From Clostridia bacterium (GTDB lineage Bacteria > Bacillota > Clostridia > TANB77 > UBA1234), in contig CAAEBC010000046.1 of NCBI GenBank assembly GCA_900753975.1, positions 1-35,813 on the forward strand: a stretch of DNA of 35,813 bases, in the 5' to 3' direction. The number at the start of each line of letters is the position of its first letter. The stretch's first letter is position 1. Of the stretch, positions 1 through 7,789 are shown in pieces. The position numbers and the translations under genes are program-made. The notes beneath the pieces are model-generated. The model worked only from the letters and a program-made list of their open reading frames with translations. It had not been told where the DNA came from and made no database searches.

Positions 1-84
1 ATAATACTTTTATCCGCAAGGCTTTGTCAAGGTAGTATTGCTTCGCAATCTCCACCTTGACAAAATTGCTACTAAAAGTATTAT
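1..84. repeat. Nested palindromic intergenic repeat, copy 1
   Basis: An imperfect inverted repeat that starts with ATAATACTTTT and ends with AAAAGTATTAT, with an inner TTTGTCAAGGT / ACCTTGACAAA pair and a small ATTGC-TTC-GCAAT hairpin at its centre. It matches copies at 14951-15038 (opposite orientation) and 32629-32715 (same orientation). It holds two outward promoter-like pairs: TTGACA (57-62), 16 nt, TATTAT (79-84) on the + strand, and TTGACA (30-25), 18 nt, TATTAT (6-1) on the - strand. Any locus-specific left arm lies outside the window. It sits just past the 3' end of ylbJ. No coding capacity is visible. Confidence 0.85.
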
Positions 85-121
85 CTGACCGTATAACTTT
101 ATAACTTTTTTAATTTGAGTT

Positions 122-1312
122 TTAACAGTTTTTTCTTGTCTTTTTTAGGAGTAGGCTTGCAAGGATTCCAATAAAGGCTATTGTTACTATTGTGCGAAAG
201 AGATTATAGCTTTCGTTTAGTATGACTGGTGTAGATGTGTAGTAACTAAATGCAGTGACTGTTTCTAAATTTAAGAAGTTTGTGTATTTTAGTATTAGGA
301 ATGTATAGAGTGAGGCAAAGATGCCTTGAATAAGTTTTCCAAGCAAATATGGTTTCATTGACAGGTTCGTTTCGGATAATATGCTTGCGACTTGCATATG
401 CACTGAAAATCCACCAAATCCTAATATAAAGGCTACTAATGGTAATAACGTGTTTAGTTCCAAAGAGTCTATTATAGAAAGCTTTTTAATTCCGCTTGTT
501 ATTTCAAGCAATCCATTTAATATTCCAACTACTAATGGGTTTGAAACATTTTTAAGTAATGTAAGACTAATTACTTCGTTTAGTACGGCAAAGAAAACTA
601 TGTATCCACAGATTAAAAGCAAGGTGGATATGCTCTTATTTATTGCTTCGGCCATTATAGAGCCAATTTTAGATATATTAATAGTATTGGAATTTGACAT
701 AGTATGTGATATAATACTAGAAGTCTTATGATATTTATAAAATTTAAATAATAGACCAACCGTTATCGCAGCTAGAAAATGAGTTAGTAATAATAGCAAC
801 CCGATTTTTTGATTTTCGAACATTCCAATTCCGATTGCTCCGATTATAAAAAGTGGACCAGAAGAATTAGTGAAGGCTATTAATCGTTCAGCTTCTTCTT
901 TAGTACAAAGCTTATCTTTATATAAATCAGAGGCAACTTTCGCTCCGACAGGATATCCAGAAGTTATTCCCATTGAAAGGGCAAATGCACCTACACCAGG
1001 CACGTTAAAAAGAGGTCTCATAAGTGGATTTAAGAGCTTACCGATTATGTTTAGAAAGTTAGTCCTTTTAAGAAGTTCAATACATATAAAAAACGGAAGT
1101 AATGATGGTATTACATTATTTACCCAGAGTAAAAAAGCATCGTGTGCTACGTTATAAACTTTATTTGAAAAGATAACTGTGAAAATTATTATAAATATAA
1201 GCATAAATGGTAATATGAAGTTTTGAATTTTAAATATTTTAAAAGTGTTTTTTTCTTTAAGTACGAAGAAATAAATTAACATAAAAATTATAAATAATAA
1301 AAAATAGAGCAT
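122..1312 (-). CDS. ylbJ: YlbJ-type sporulation integral membrane protein
   Basis: A polytopic membrane protein of about 396 residues with eight or more hydrophobic segments. The conserved core includes NNVIPSLLPFFICIELL and GITSGYPVGAKVASDLY, followed by the TNSSGPLFIIGAIG segment typical of the YlbJ branch of the nucleoside-recognition (Gate) superfamily. In Bacillus, YlbJ is under sigma-E control and is needed for normal spore formation; its substrate is not established. Three in-frame starts lie close together: TTG at 1324, GTG at 1321 and ATG at 1312. None has a visible SD, so I take the ATG. It is transcribed divergently from the methyltransferase cluster, with under 50 bp between them. 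The family call is firm; the start is not. Confidence 0.85.
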   Translation of the reverse strand: MLYFLLFIIFMLIYFFVLKEKNTFKIFKIQNFILPFMLIFIIIFTVIFSNKVYNVAHDAFLLWVNNVIPSLLPFFICIELLKRTNFLNIIGKLLNPLMRPLFNVPGVGAFALSMGITSGYPVGAKVASDLYKDKLCTKEEAERLIAFTNSSGPLFIIGAIGIGMFENQKIGLLLLLTHFLAAITVGLLFKFYKYHKTSSIISHTMSNSNTINISKIGSIMAEAINKSISTLLLICGYIVFFAVLNEVISLTLLKNVSNPLVVGILNGLLEITSGIKKLSIIDSLELNTLLPLVAFILGFGGFSVHMQVASILSETNLSMKPYLLGKLIQGIFASLYTFLILKYTNFLNLETVTAFSYYTSTPVILNESYNLFRTIVTIAFIGILASLLLKKTRKNC

Positions 1313-1353
1313 TTTAATCACCAATAAAAATATATGGTGGAAAAGGAGTTTAT

Positions 1354-2211
1354 ATGATTATTTCAAACGAATGGAAAGATTACGAAATACTAGATATGGC
1401 AAATGGAGAAAAACTAGAAAGATGGGGAAATATTATTCTTATTAGGCCAGACCCTCAGATTATTTGGAGTCACAAATCACATGGTGAACTTTGGAAAAAA
1501 GCTAATGCACATTACCACAGAAGTAAAAGTGGCGGTGGTGAATGGGAGTACATTAAAAACGTTCCAAAAAGTTGGCAAGTTAAATATAAAGATTTGACAT
1601 TTAATCTAAAGCCAATGGGTTTTAAACATACAGGGCTTTTTCCAGAGCAAGCTGCTAACTGGGATTTTATGATTAAAAAAATCAGAGATGCTAAAAGACC
1701 TATCAAAGTTTTAAATTTATTTGCTTATACTGGAGGAGCTACTGTCGCTTGTGCTTATGCTGGTGCTAGTGTATGTCATGTAGACTCATCTAAAGGAATG
1801 ACTGCTTGGGCAAAAGAAAATATTACTTCTTCTGAACTTCAAGATAAACCTGTTAGATTTATTATAGATGATGTAATTAAATTTGTTCAAAGAGAGATAA
1901 GAAGAGGCAACAAATATGATGCGATAGTTATGGATCCACCTTCTTATGGTAGGGGCGCAAATGGTGAAGTTTGGAATATTGAAGATAGCTTATATACGTT
2001 AGTTGAGTTATGCACGAAAGTTTTATCTGATAAACCTTTGTTTTTCATAATTAACTCATATACTACAGGACTTGCTCCTACAATTCTTGCAAATATTTTA
2101 AACATGCTTATTAAGCAAAAAGGAAAAGTTACTAGTGGAGAGATTGGACTTCCTATGAAAGATAGCAGAATTATTTTGCCTTGTGGCATTTATGGAAGAT
2201 GGGAGGAATAA
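1354..2211 (+). CDS. Class I SAM-dependent methyltransferase, COG1092/RlmI-like
   Basis: A 285-residue Rossmann-fold methyltransferase. SAM-binding motif I is VLNLFAYTGGA (about residues 119-129). An acidic motif-II region (CHVDSSKGM) follows, and the catalytic-type motif IV is MDPPSYGRG (about 193-201). This layout matches the Methyltrans_SAM (PF10672) group that includes 23S rRNA m5C methyltransferases such as RlmI and RlmK/L. It lacks an N-terminal PUA domain, so the exact target cannot be named. The ATG follows AAAGGAG at good spacing. It is followed after 6 bp by a pseudouridine synthase, so this looks like an RNA-modification operon. The promoter would have to lie within or beside ylbJ. 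Confidence 0.82.
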   Translation: MIISNEWKDYEILDMANGEKLERWGNIILIRPDPQIIWSHKSHGELWKKANAHYHRSKSGGGEWEYIKNVPKSWQVKYKDLTFNLKPMGFKHTGLFPEQAANWDFMIKKIRDAKRPIKVLNLFAYTGGATVACAYAGASVCHVDSSKGMTAWAKENITSSELQDKPVRFIIDDVIKFVQREIRRGNKYDAIVMDPPSYGRGANGEVWNIEDSLYTLVELCTKVLSDKPLFFIINSYTTGLAPTILANILNMLIKQKGKVTSGEIGLPMKDSRIILPCGIYGRWEE

Positions 2212-2217
2212 ACTTTT

Positions 2218-2898
2218 ATGTTAAAAGTTTTATACGAAGATAATCATATAATTGTCGTTATAAAGCCATACAATATTCCATCTCAATCCGATAAGACAAA
2301 TGATATAGATATGCTTTCTTTAGTAAAAGAATATATAAAAGAAAAATATCAAAAACCTGGTAATGTATATGTCGGTTTAGTTCATAGATTGGATAGACCT
2401 GTTGGTGGAATTATGGTATTTGCAAAAACATCTAAAGCTGCCTCAAGGCTTTCAGAGAGCATAAGAAATAAATCTTTTTCTAAAACTTATTTAGCTGTGG
2501 TAAATGGAAAATTCGAAAAACAAAATGGAATTTTAGAAAATTATTTATGGAAAGACGAAGCACTTAATATGAGCAAAGTTGTGAGCAAAGATAAGAAAGG
2601 TGCAAAACTTGCTAGGCTAACGTATGAAGTTTTAGCAGAAAAAAACGATTTAAGTTTGGTAAAAATAAATCTTGAAACAGGTAGACATCACCAAATTAGA
2701 GTTCAGTTTTCTAACGCAGGTCACAGCTTATATGGAGATCAAAAATATGGTAAAGGCTCTATGGGAAAACAAATTGCACTTTGGGCATATAGACTAGAAT
2801 TTAAGCATCCTGTGAAAGATGAAATAATGAAATTTGAGGCTTTGCCCGAAAAAAATGACGTATTTGATGAGTTGATTAAAAAAGCAAAAATGTTATAG
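2218..2898 (+). CDS. RluA-family pseudouridine synthase (no S4 domain)
   Basis: A 226-residue protein that converts specific uridines of rRNA or tRNA to pseudouridine. The family catalytic motif is HRLDRPVGG (residues 56-64) with Asp59 as the expected nucleophile, and TGRHHQIRVQF is the second conserved motif. It begins directly at the catalytic domain (VLYEDNHIIVVIKP) and lacks the N-terminal S4 RNA-binding domain seen in the other synthase at 4180-5046. The ATG is preceded by GGGAGG at 2201-2206. Its stop overlaps an in-frame GTG of the next gene, but that gene's real start is further in. The specific target (RluC-, RluD- or TruC-like) cannot be assigned. Confidence 0.88.
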   Translation: MLKVLYEDNHIIVVIKPYNIPSQSDKTNDIDMLSLVKEYIKEKYQKPGNVYVGLVHRLDRPVGGIMVFAKTSKAASRLSESIRNKSFSKTYLAVVNGKFEKQNGILENYLWKDEALNMSKVVSKDKKGAKLARLTYEVLAEKNDLSLVKINLETGRHHQIRVQFSNAGHSLYGDQKYGKGSMGKQIALWAYRLEFKHPVKDEIMKFEALPEKNDVFDELIKKAKML

Positions 2899-2930
2899 TG
2901 GTTTATAAAATTACAAAGGAGGAGAAAGAA

Positions 2931-4043
2931 ATGGTAGATATAGATGGTTTATTGCGTGAAGGTATAAGAAGAGGTGCATCAGATATACATCTAGTTAATC
3001 AAATGAAACCAATTTTTAGGATAAACAGAGAGCTAGTTGAATCTAAAGAAACAAGCGAGATTAATGAAAATGATTTAATGGAGATTTTTGGAGTTTTTTC
3101 AAATTACAATGACGGTGTAAGAAATGCCTTTATACGTGATAGAAAAATTGATTTAAATTATGAATTAGATGATGTTAGATTTAGGATAAACGTTTCTTTC
3201 TCTAATCAAGTATATGTTTATACAATAAGAATCATAAAATCAGAACTACCAAAATTTAAAGACCTAGGTCTTCCAGACATCGTTAGAAGATTAGCCTTAC
3301 TTCCACAAGGTCTTATCTTAATAACAGGTAAATCAAATTCTGGAAAAACAACAACACTTAATGCACTTGTAAACGAAATAAACAAAAGTGAAAACAAAAA
3401 AATATTAATGCTTGAAGATCCAATCGAATATGCACACAAATCAATAAAATCTTTGATAATTCAAAAAGAAGTCGGAGAAGGAAGAGACTGTGAAAGCTTT
3501 GGGGCTGGAACAATAAACTCACTAAGAGAAGATTGTGACATACTTGTTGTTGGTGAAGTTAGAGATAGACTTACAATGGATGCTATGCTTGAAATGGCAG
3601 AAGCAGGATATCTTGTAATAGGTACAATGCACACCAGATCTTGTGCAGAAACAATCGATAGAATCGTTAACTTTTATGATTTGTCAGACCAAAGAACTAT
3701 AAAATATATGATGGCGTCTGTACTTAAAGCAGTTGTAGCACAAAGACTATTAAAAGGCAAAAACGATAATCTTGTAATGTCACCAGAAATTATGATTGTA
3801 GATGACATTATAAGAGGATATATACGTAAAGAAAAATTAAGTAAGTCAGAACTTGAAGATGCAATACTTACTAGCCAGTCAAAAGGAAGTTTGAGTCTTA
3901 TCTTTTCACTTGCAAACTTGGTTGTTACAGATAAGATAACTTTAGATACAGCAAAATCCCAGATAGAGGATAAGTATTTTGAACATTTGGAAAATACTAT
4001 TTTTAGGATGAGGAATAATATGCTTAATTGGCAGATGCTTTAA
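2931..4043 (+). CDS. PilT-like secretion/retraction ATPase
   Basis: A 370-residue GspE/PilT-superfamily ATPase. It has the N-terminal GASDIHL signature (about residues 15-21), a Walker A loop TGKSNSGKTTT (P-loop about 133-140), an Asp-box/Walker B region ending in LVVGEVRD, and a His box GTMHTRSCAETIDRI. PilT proteins power retraction of type IV pili. I chose ATG 2931 because AGGAGG lies just before it at 2918-2923; an upstream in-frame GTG at 2898 overlaps the previous stop and has no SD. No pilin or other pilus gene is in the window, so it is either an outlying pilus gene or has another role. A long hairpin follows the stop. Confidence 0.82.
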   Translation: MVDIDGLLREGIRRGASDIHLVNQMKPIFRINRELVESKETSEINENDLMEIFGVFSNYNDGVRNAFIRDRKIDLNYELDDVRFRINVSFSNQVYVYTIRIIKSELPKFKDLGLPDIVRRLALLPQGLILITGKSNSGKTTTLNALVNEINKSENKKILMLEDPIEYAHKSIKSLIIQKEVGEGRDCESFGAGTINSLREDCDILVVGEVRDRLTMDAMLEMAEAGYLVIGTMHTRSCAETIDRIVNFYDLSDQRTIKYMMASVLKAVVAQRLLKGKNDNLVMSPEIMIVDDIIRGYIRKEKLSKSELEDAILTSQSKGSLSLIFSLANLVVTDKITLDTAKSQIEDKYFEHLENTIFRMRNNMLNWQML

Positions 4044-4090
4044 TTTTGCCGAAATCCTAAAAACAATCAAAAGAGCACAAAATTATTAAA

Positions 4091-4166
4091 GACCGGAAGT
4101 ATATTAAATTTTTTGAGCAACGGTTTGGTGTGGCGAGGGCTCAAAAAATTTAATATACTTCCGGTC
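4091..4166. terminator. 28-bp perfect hairpin between convergent genes
   Basis: Two perfectly complementary 28-base arms (4091-4118 and 4139-4166) surround a 20-nt loop. It sits between the ends of two convergent genes (PilT-like at 4043, pseudouridine synthase at 4180), so it probably stops transcription from both sides. The T-rich run is inside the stem (AAATTTTTTGAG) rather than after it, which is unusual for an intrinsic terminator, and the stem is longer than needed. Confidence 0.6.
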
Positions 4167-4179
4167 TCAGGCACTAACT

Positions 4180-5046
4180 TTAAGAATAATAAGCTAAACG
4201 AATAGTTTTCCCTTGCAAATAACTAAGCTTGCCATGTGCCAAGTTAAATCGCAACTTATAACTCTGCAACTCTTGTGTATCTTTATTAAATTTCTTATTG
4301 ACCTTGTTCACCCCATACTTTCCATCACCAATTATCGGATGCCCAATATACGCAAGATGCGCACGAATCTGATGAGTCTTCCCAGTTACAAGCTCAACCT
4401 CAAGCAAAGAAGTTCCATCCTTATATTTTTCCAAAACAGTATATTTAGTAACAATCTCAGTATACCCTTTCTTCTTTTCATCAGAAATAATAACACGATT
4501 ATTCTTACTATCTTTAAAAAGATAAGCTTTCAAAGTTTTAGAGCTTGGAATAGGAGTACCTAAAACAATGCATCTATAAAACTTGCTTATCTCATGATTT
4601 CGTATCATTTCTAAAATTATCTCTTCACTTTCAGAATCCTTAGCAAAAATAATAAGACCAGAAGTATTCCTATCTAAACGGTGACAAGGCCTAATTGATA
4701 GATTCTTAAAATAATCACACACTAACTTATCAAGTCCTATATCATTATCAGTGCCTTGTGTAAGCATTCCTTTCGGTTTATTTACGACTACAATGTTTTC
4801 ATCATTATAAACAATAGAATCTTCTTTAAGTGATGCATTTTGGCCAAGTAAAATTTCGTCTTTGATATAAATAGTTATTTCATCGCCTTTTTCAACAGAA
4901 ACGTTTTCGGATACTTTAACATCATTAATCCTAATATCTTTCTGCCTCAAAGCTTTATAAATAGCACTTTCGGGAACATTATTAAATTTACTTTTTATGT
5001 AGTTAACAACCTTTTTATTATCTTTTTCAACAATTAATTTTCTCAT
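4180..5046 (-). CDS. RluA-family pseudouridine synthase with S4 domain
   Basis: A 288-residue RNA pseudouridine synthase. An N-terminal S4-like RNA-binding region (residues 1-60, including ALRQKDIRINDVKV) leads into the catalytic domain with HRLDRNTSG (122-130, Asp125 expected as nucleophile) and VTGKTHQIRAHL. The ATG at 5046 has no SD in front of it. A near-consensus promoter ends only nine bases upstream, so the mRNA should be almost leaderless. It is convergent with the PilT-like gene and divergent from ppa. It could be an RluC/RluD-type enzyme; the target uridine is not evident. Confidence 0.88.
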   Translation of the reverse strand: MRKLIVEKDNKKVVNYIKSKFNNVPESAIYKALRQKDIRINDVKVSENVSVEKGDEITIYIKDEILLGQNASLKEDSIVYNDENIVVVNKPKGMLTQGTDNDIGLDKLVCDYFKNLSIRPCHRLDRNTSGLIIFAKDSESEEIILEMIRNHEISKFYRCIVLGTPIPSSKTLKAYLFKDSKNNRVIISDEKKKGYTEIVTKYTVLEKYKDGTSLLEVELVTGKTHQIRAHLAYIGHPIIGDGKYGVNKVNKKFNKDTQELQSYKLRFNLAHGKLSYLQGKTIRLAYYS

Positions 5047-5055
5047 AATACTAGC

Positions 5056-5084
5056 ATTATATACGATTTATGTTAATGTATCAA
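5056..5084 (-). promoter_or_regulatory. Promoter of S4 pseudouridine synthase, apparently leaderless
   Basis: On the - strand, TTGATA (5084-5079), a 17-nt spacer and TATAAT (5061-5056). Start of transcription is expected near 5049, while the ATG begins at 5046, leaving about three nucleotides of leader and no room for an SD. Confidence 0.7.
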
Positions 5085-5100
5085 TATTTTCTTAAAAATA

Positions 5101-5129
5101 TAGACAAAATAATACTTTTTAGATAAAAT
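5101..5129 (+). promoter_or_regulatory. Promoter of ppa operon
   Basis: TAGACA, a 17-nt spacer and TAAAAT, about 34 bases before the chosen TTG start of ppa. It is back-to-back with the promoter of the divergent pseudouridine synthase. Confidence 0.6.
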
Positions 5130-5162
5130 GAGAGAGAGTTAGGTGAAGAGGAGGTTTTGCCT

Positions 5163-5696
5163 TTGAATATTTGGCATGAGATTGAAAAAGAAAGAATTTC
5201 GCCGGAAAAATTTACTTGTGTTATTGAAATTCAAAAAGGGTTTAAAAATAAATATGAGTTGGATAAAAGTACTGGAATGTTGCGTCTTGACAGAGTGCTA
5301 TATACATCAACTCATTATCCTGCAAACTATGGTTTTATTCCAAGAACTTATGCAGAAGATAATGATCCTTTAGATGTACTTGTCCTATGTCAAGAAAATA
5401 TAGTACCTATGACTCTTGTGGATTGTATGCCTATTGGCATGCTTAGGATGATTGATGAGGATGAAAATGACGAGAAAATAATTGCAGTACCACTTAATGA
5501 TCCTGCATATTCTTGTTATAATGATATATCAGAATTACCTACTCATATCTTCGAAGAAATTTCACATTTCTTTGAAGTATATAAGGTTTTAGAAAATAAA
5601 CGTACTGCTATAAAAGAAATTACTGGAAGAGAAAATGCACTAAGGTGTATTGAAAATTGCATGACTCGTTATAGCATGAAGTTTGAAATGAAGTAA
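5163..5696 (+). CDS. ppa: Inorganic pyrophosphatase, family I
   Basis: A soluble enzyme of 177 residues that hydrolyses pyrophosphate and so pulls biosynthetic reactions forward. Family I features are present: KYELDKSTG near residues 30-38, HYPANYGFIPRTYAEDNDPLDVLVL with the metal-binding Asp cluster DNDPLD (66-71), and a later DEDENDEKI acidic segment. I prefer the TTG at 5163 over the TTG at 5157: GAGGAGG (5148-5154) is 8 nt from 5163 but only 2 nt from 5157, and the resulting N-terminus MNIWHEI matches the family's usual start. It heads an operon with the TPR protein (18 bp gap) and uppP. Confidence 0.93.
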   Translation: MNIWHEIEKERISPEKFTCVIEIQKGFKNKYELDKSTGMLRLDRVLYTSTHYPANYGFIPRTYAEDNDPLDVLVLCQENIVPMTLVDCMPIGMLRMIDEDENDEKIIAVPLNDPAYSCYNDISELPTHIFEEISHFFEVYKVLENKRTAIKEITGRENALRCIENCMTRYSMKFEMK

Positions 5697-5714
5697 GAAG
5701 GGAAAGTTAGTAAG

Positions 5715-6884
5715 ATGTTTTTTGAAAGTTTTGTCTATTGTCTTGTTTGTGTTTTGCTTGTTTTGTTTTCTTTTAAATTATATAGGAAAACAGAAAAGCC
5801 TTATATTTTAGCTATATTATCTTTGCAAATTATTGCTACTGTTGTAAAAATTATAGGGATTATATCAGGTTTTAAAGAATTACATTTATCTACAGAAGTG
5901 TATGTATTTTCTTTTGGCGTAATTATCCCAATGTTTTTGTTTTTGACAGATTATGCTCATCTTAATATAACAGAATATATTGACCTTAAAATTGGAGATA
6001 TGCTTTTTAAAAAGGGAAATAACATAAAGGCTATTGATAGATATCAAAAAGCATTATTACAAAATTCTACAAATTCAGAAACTTTTGTAAGACTTGGTAA
6101 AGCATATAATGCACTTGGTGATAGAAGAACTGCGTTTGATAGATTTGCGAGAGCGGTTGAACTAAATAGAAACGACTATAAATCTTATTATGAAATTGGT
6201 ATAATCTTTAATGATATGAATAAGAAAAAAGATGCTCAAGTCGTTCTTGACAATGCACTTAGAATTAAACCAGATTTTACAGAAGCTTCAGAGCTTTTAG
6301 CAAATGTTCTTTGTTCACAAAACAAATACGATGAAGCTATAAACGTATATAAAACAGCTATTAAATATGCACCAGAAGATTTTGATTTATATTATAATCT
6401 TGGTATTGTGCATACAGAACTTAGGGATTTTAATGATGCTTTGGAATGTTATAAGAGTGTCATAAAAATTAATCCTGAGCAATTCGAAGCATATTTTAGC
6501 ATGGGTCAAATATATTTATTAAAAGGAGAGTTTGATGAAGCAATAGAAGCTTTTAAAAATTCTGCAATGAGTAAAGATATTGCTGGCAGGGCAAATTATC
6601 AGATTGCAAAAGTGTATATTCTTAAAGAAGATGAAATAAATGCCGTTCAAAGTGTGCAAAAGGCAATAGACATAGACCCAACATTTAGATATAAAGCAGA
6701 AAAAGAGCCTTTATTTGATGGTATCAGAGAATACCTAGCTGGCATGCAAATGGTTTCTGATGCTCAAATGAAATTAGAACATGAAATAGATGCGAAAGTT
6801 CAAGAAAAATATAAAAAAGATTTGAAAAAAGATATTTCAAAAGAAGAAGTTCATTTTAATTACATGGATAGATTTAATCAATAA
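5715..6884 (+). CDS. Membrane-anchored TPR-repeat protein
   Basis: A 389-residue protein. Residues 1-85 contain three likely transmembrane helices (MFFESFVYCLVCVLLVLFSF, ILAILSLQIIATVVKIIGII and VYVFSFGVIIPMFLFL). The rest is a cytoplasmic array of about six or seven tetratricopeptide repeats, for example NNIKAIDRYQKALLQNSTNS and FNDALECYKSVIKINPEQFE, ending in a charged tail. TPR arrays bind partner proteins; no enzyme motif is visible, so the role is unknown. It lies between ppa and uppP in one apparent operon, which hints at a cell-envelope link but does not prove one. Confidence 0.8.
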   Translation: MFFESFVYCLVCVLLVLFSFKLYRKTEKPYILAILSLQIIATVVKIIGIISGFKELHLSTEVYVFSFGVIIPMFLFLTDYAHLNITEYIDLKIGDMLFKKGNNIKAIDRYQKALLQNSTNSETFVRLGKAYNALGDRRTAFDRFARAVELNRNDYKSYYEIGIIFNDMNKKKDAQVVLDNALRIKPDFTEASELLANVLCSQNKYDEAINVYKTAIKYAPEDFDLYYNLGIVHTELRDFNDALECYKSVIKINPEQFEAYFSMGQIYLLKGEFDEAIEAFKNSAMSKDIAGRANYQIAKVYILKEDEINAVQSVQKAIDIDPTFRYKAEKEPLFDGIREYLAGMQMVSDAQMKLEHEIDAKVQEKYKKDLKKDISKEEVHFNYMDRFNQ

Positions 6885-6915
6885 TTTGTCTTGTTATTTA
6901 AAGGGAGGAAGATTA

Positions 6916-7695
6916 ATGACAAATGTTTTACACGCAATTATTTTAGGTATAGTACAAGGATTAACAGAGCTTTTGCCGATATCTAGTTCAGCACACCTTT
7001 ATGCTATTCCTAAGCTTTTTAATTGGGAAGCAATTGGCGATTTTGATGTTGCACTTCATGCAGGTACATTACTTGCTATTGCAATATTTTTCTTTAAAGA
7101 CTGGGTAAAACTTTTTGTTGGTGGATATAAAAAAGTTTTCAAAAAAGAAGATTCTTTTGATGGAAAAATGTTTTGGTATCTTGTATATGCGACGATACCA
7201 GGTGGAATAATTGGATTTGTGCTTGATAAATTCTGTGGAGATTTTTTGACAAATCATATAATTATAGGCTTAGCACTTATTGTTATGGGCATTTTACTAT
7301 ATGTGGTTGATAAAAATTCTAAAAATGATATAGACTATGAAAACATGAATTTTAAACAAACATTTATTATTGGATGTTCACAAGCATTAGCCTTTATACC
7401 AGGTGTTTCTAGATCTGGCATAACTATGACTACAGGTAGACTTCTAGGGATAAAAAGAGAAGCCGTTGCAAGATATTCATTTTTACTTTCTACACCTATT
7501 GTTTTTGCAGCGACGATTTTTAAATTAGGAGATTTCGTTTTTAATACTGCATTTTTTGCTGGAGTTTTTGCAAGTTTCATAGTTGGACTTTTGGTTATAA
7601 AGTTTTTACTAGACTATCTAAAGAAAGGCGACTTCAAGTGGTTTGCGGTCTATAGAATTATTGCAGGACTTGTTGTTTTGTTTCTTATAAAATAG
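6916..7695 (+). CDS. uppP: Undecaprenyl-diphosphatase UppP/BacA
   Basis: A membrane enzyme of 259 residues that dephosphorylates undecaprenyl pyrophosphate to recycle the lipid carrier for peptidoglycan and other envelope polymers; it also gives bacitracin tolerance. The two family motifs are present: GIVQGLTELLPISSSAHL (residues 11-28, with Glu18) and IPGVSRSG (161-168). About seven hydrophobic segments are visible. I chose ATG 6916 because AAGGGAGG sits just upstream; an in-frame TTG at 6886 has no SD. It ends the ppa operon. Its substrate ties it to the class A PBP and MurD further along. Confidence 0.93.
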   Translation: MTNVLHAIILGIVQGLTELLPISSSAHLYAIPKLFNWEAIGDFDVALHAGTLLAIAIFFFKDWVKLFVGGYKKVFKKEDSFDGKMFWYLVYATIPGGIIGFVLDKFCGDFLTNHIIIGLALIVMGILLYVVDKNSKNDIDYENMNFKQTFIIGCSQALAFIPGVSRSGITMTTGRLLGIKREAVARYSFLLSTPIVFAATIFKLGDFVFNTAFFAGVFASFIVGLLVIKFLLDYLKKGDFKWFAVYRIIAGLVVLFLIK

Positions 7696-7789
7696 AAGAA
7701 TTTTTTTAAGTAAGAATGAAGGCAACATTTATGATAAATAATTTTTATAAAATGATATTATATACTAATGATTGTAAAGGAGATGTTAT

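Noticed and set aside
1..84. Insertion sequence end or CRISPR-like repeat
   Set aside because: No transposase, no target-site duplication that I can see, and the copies are 15-18 kb apart rather than in an array.
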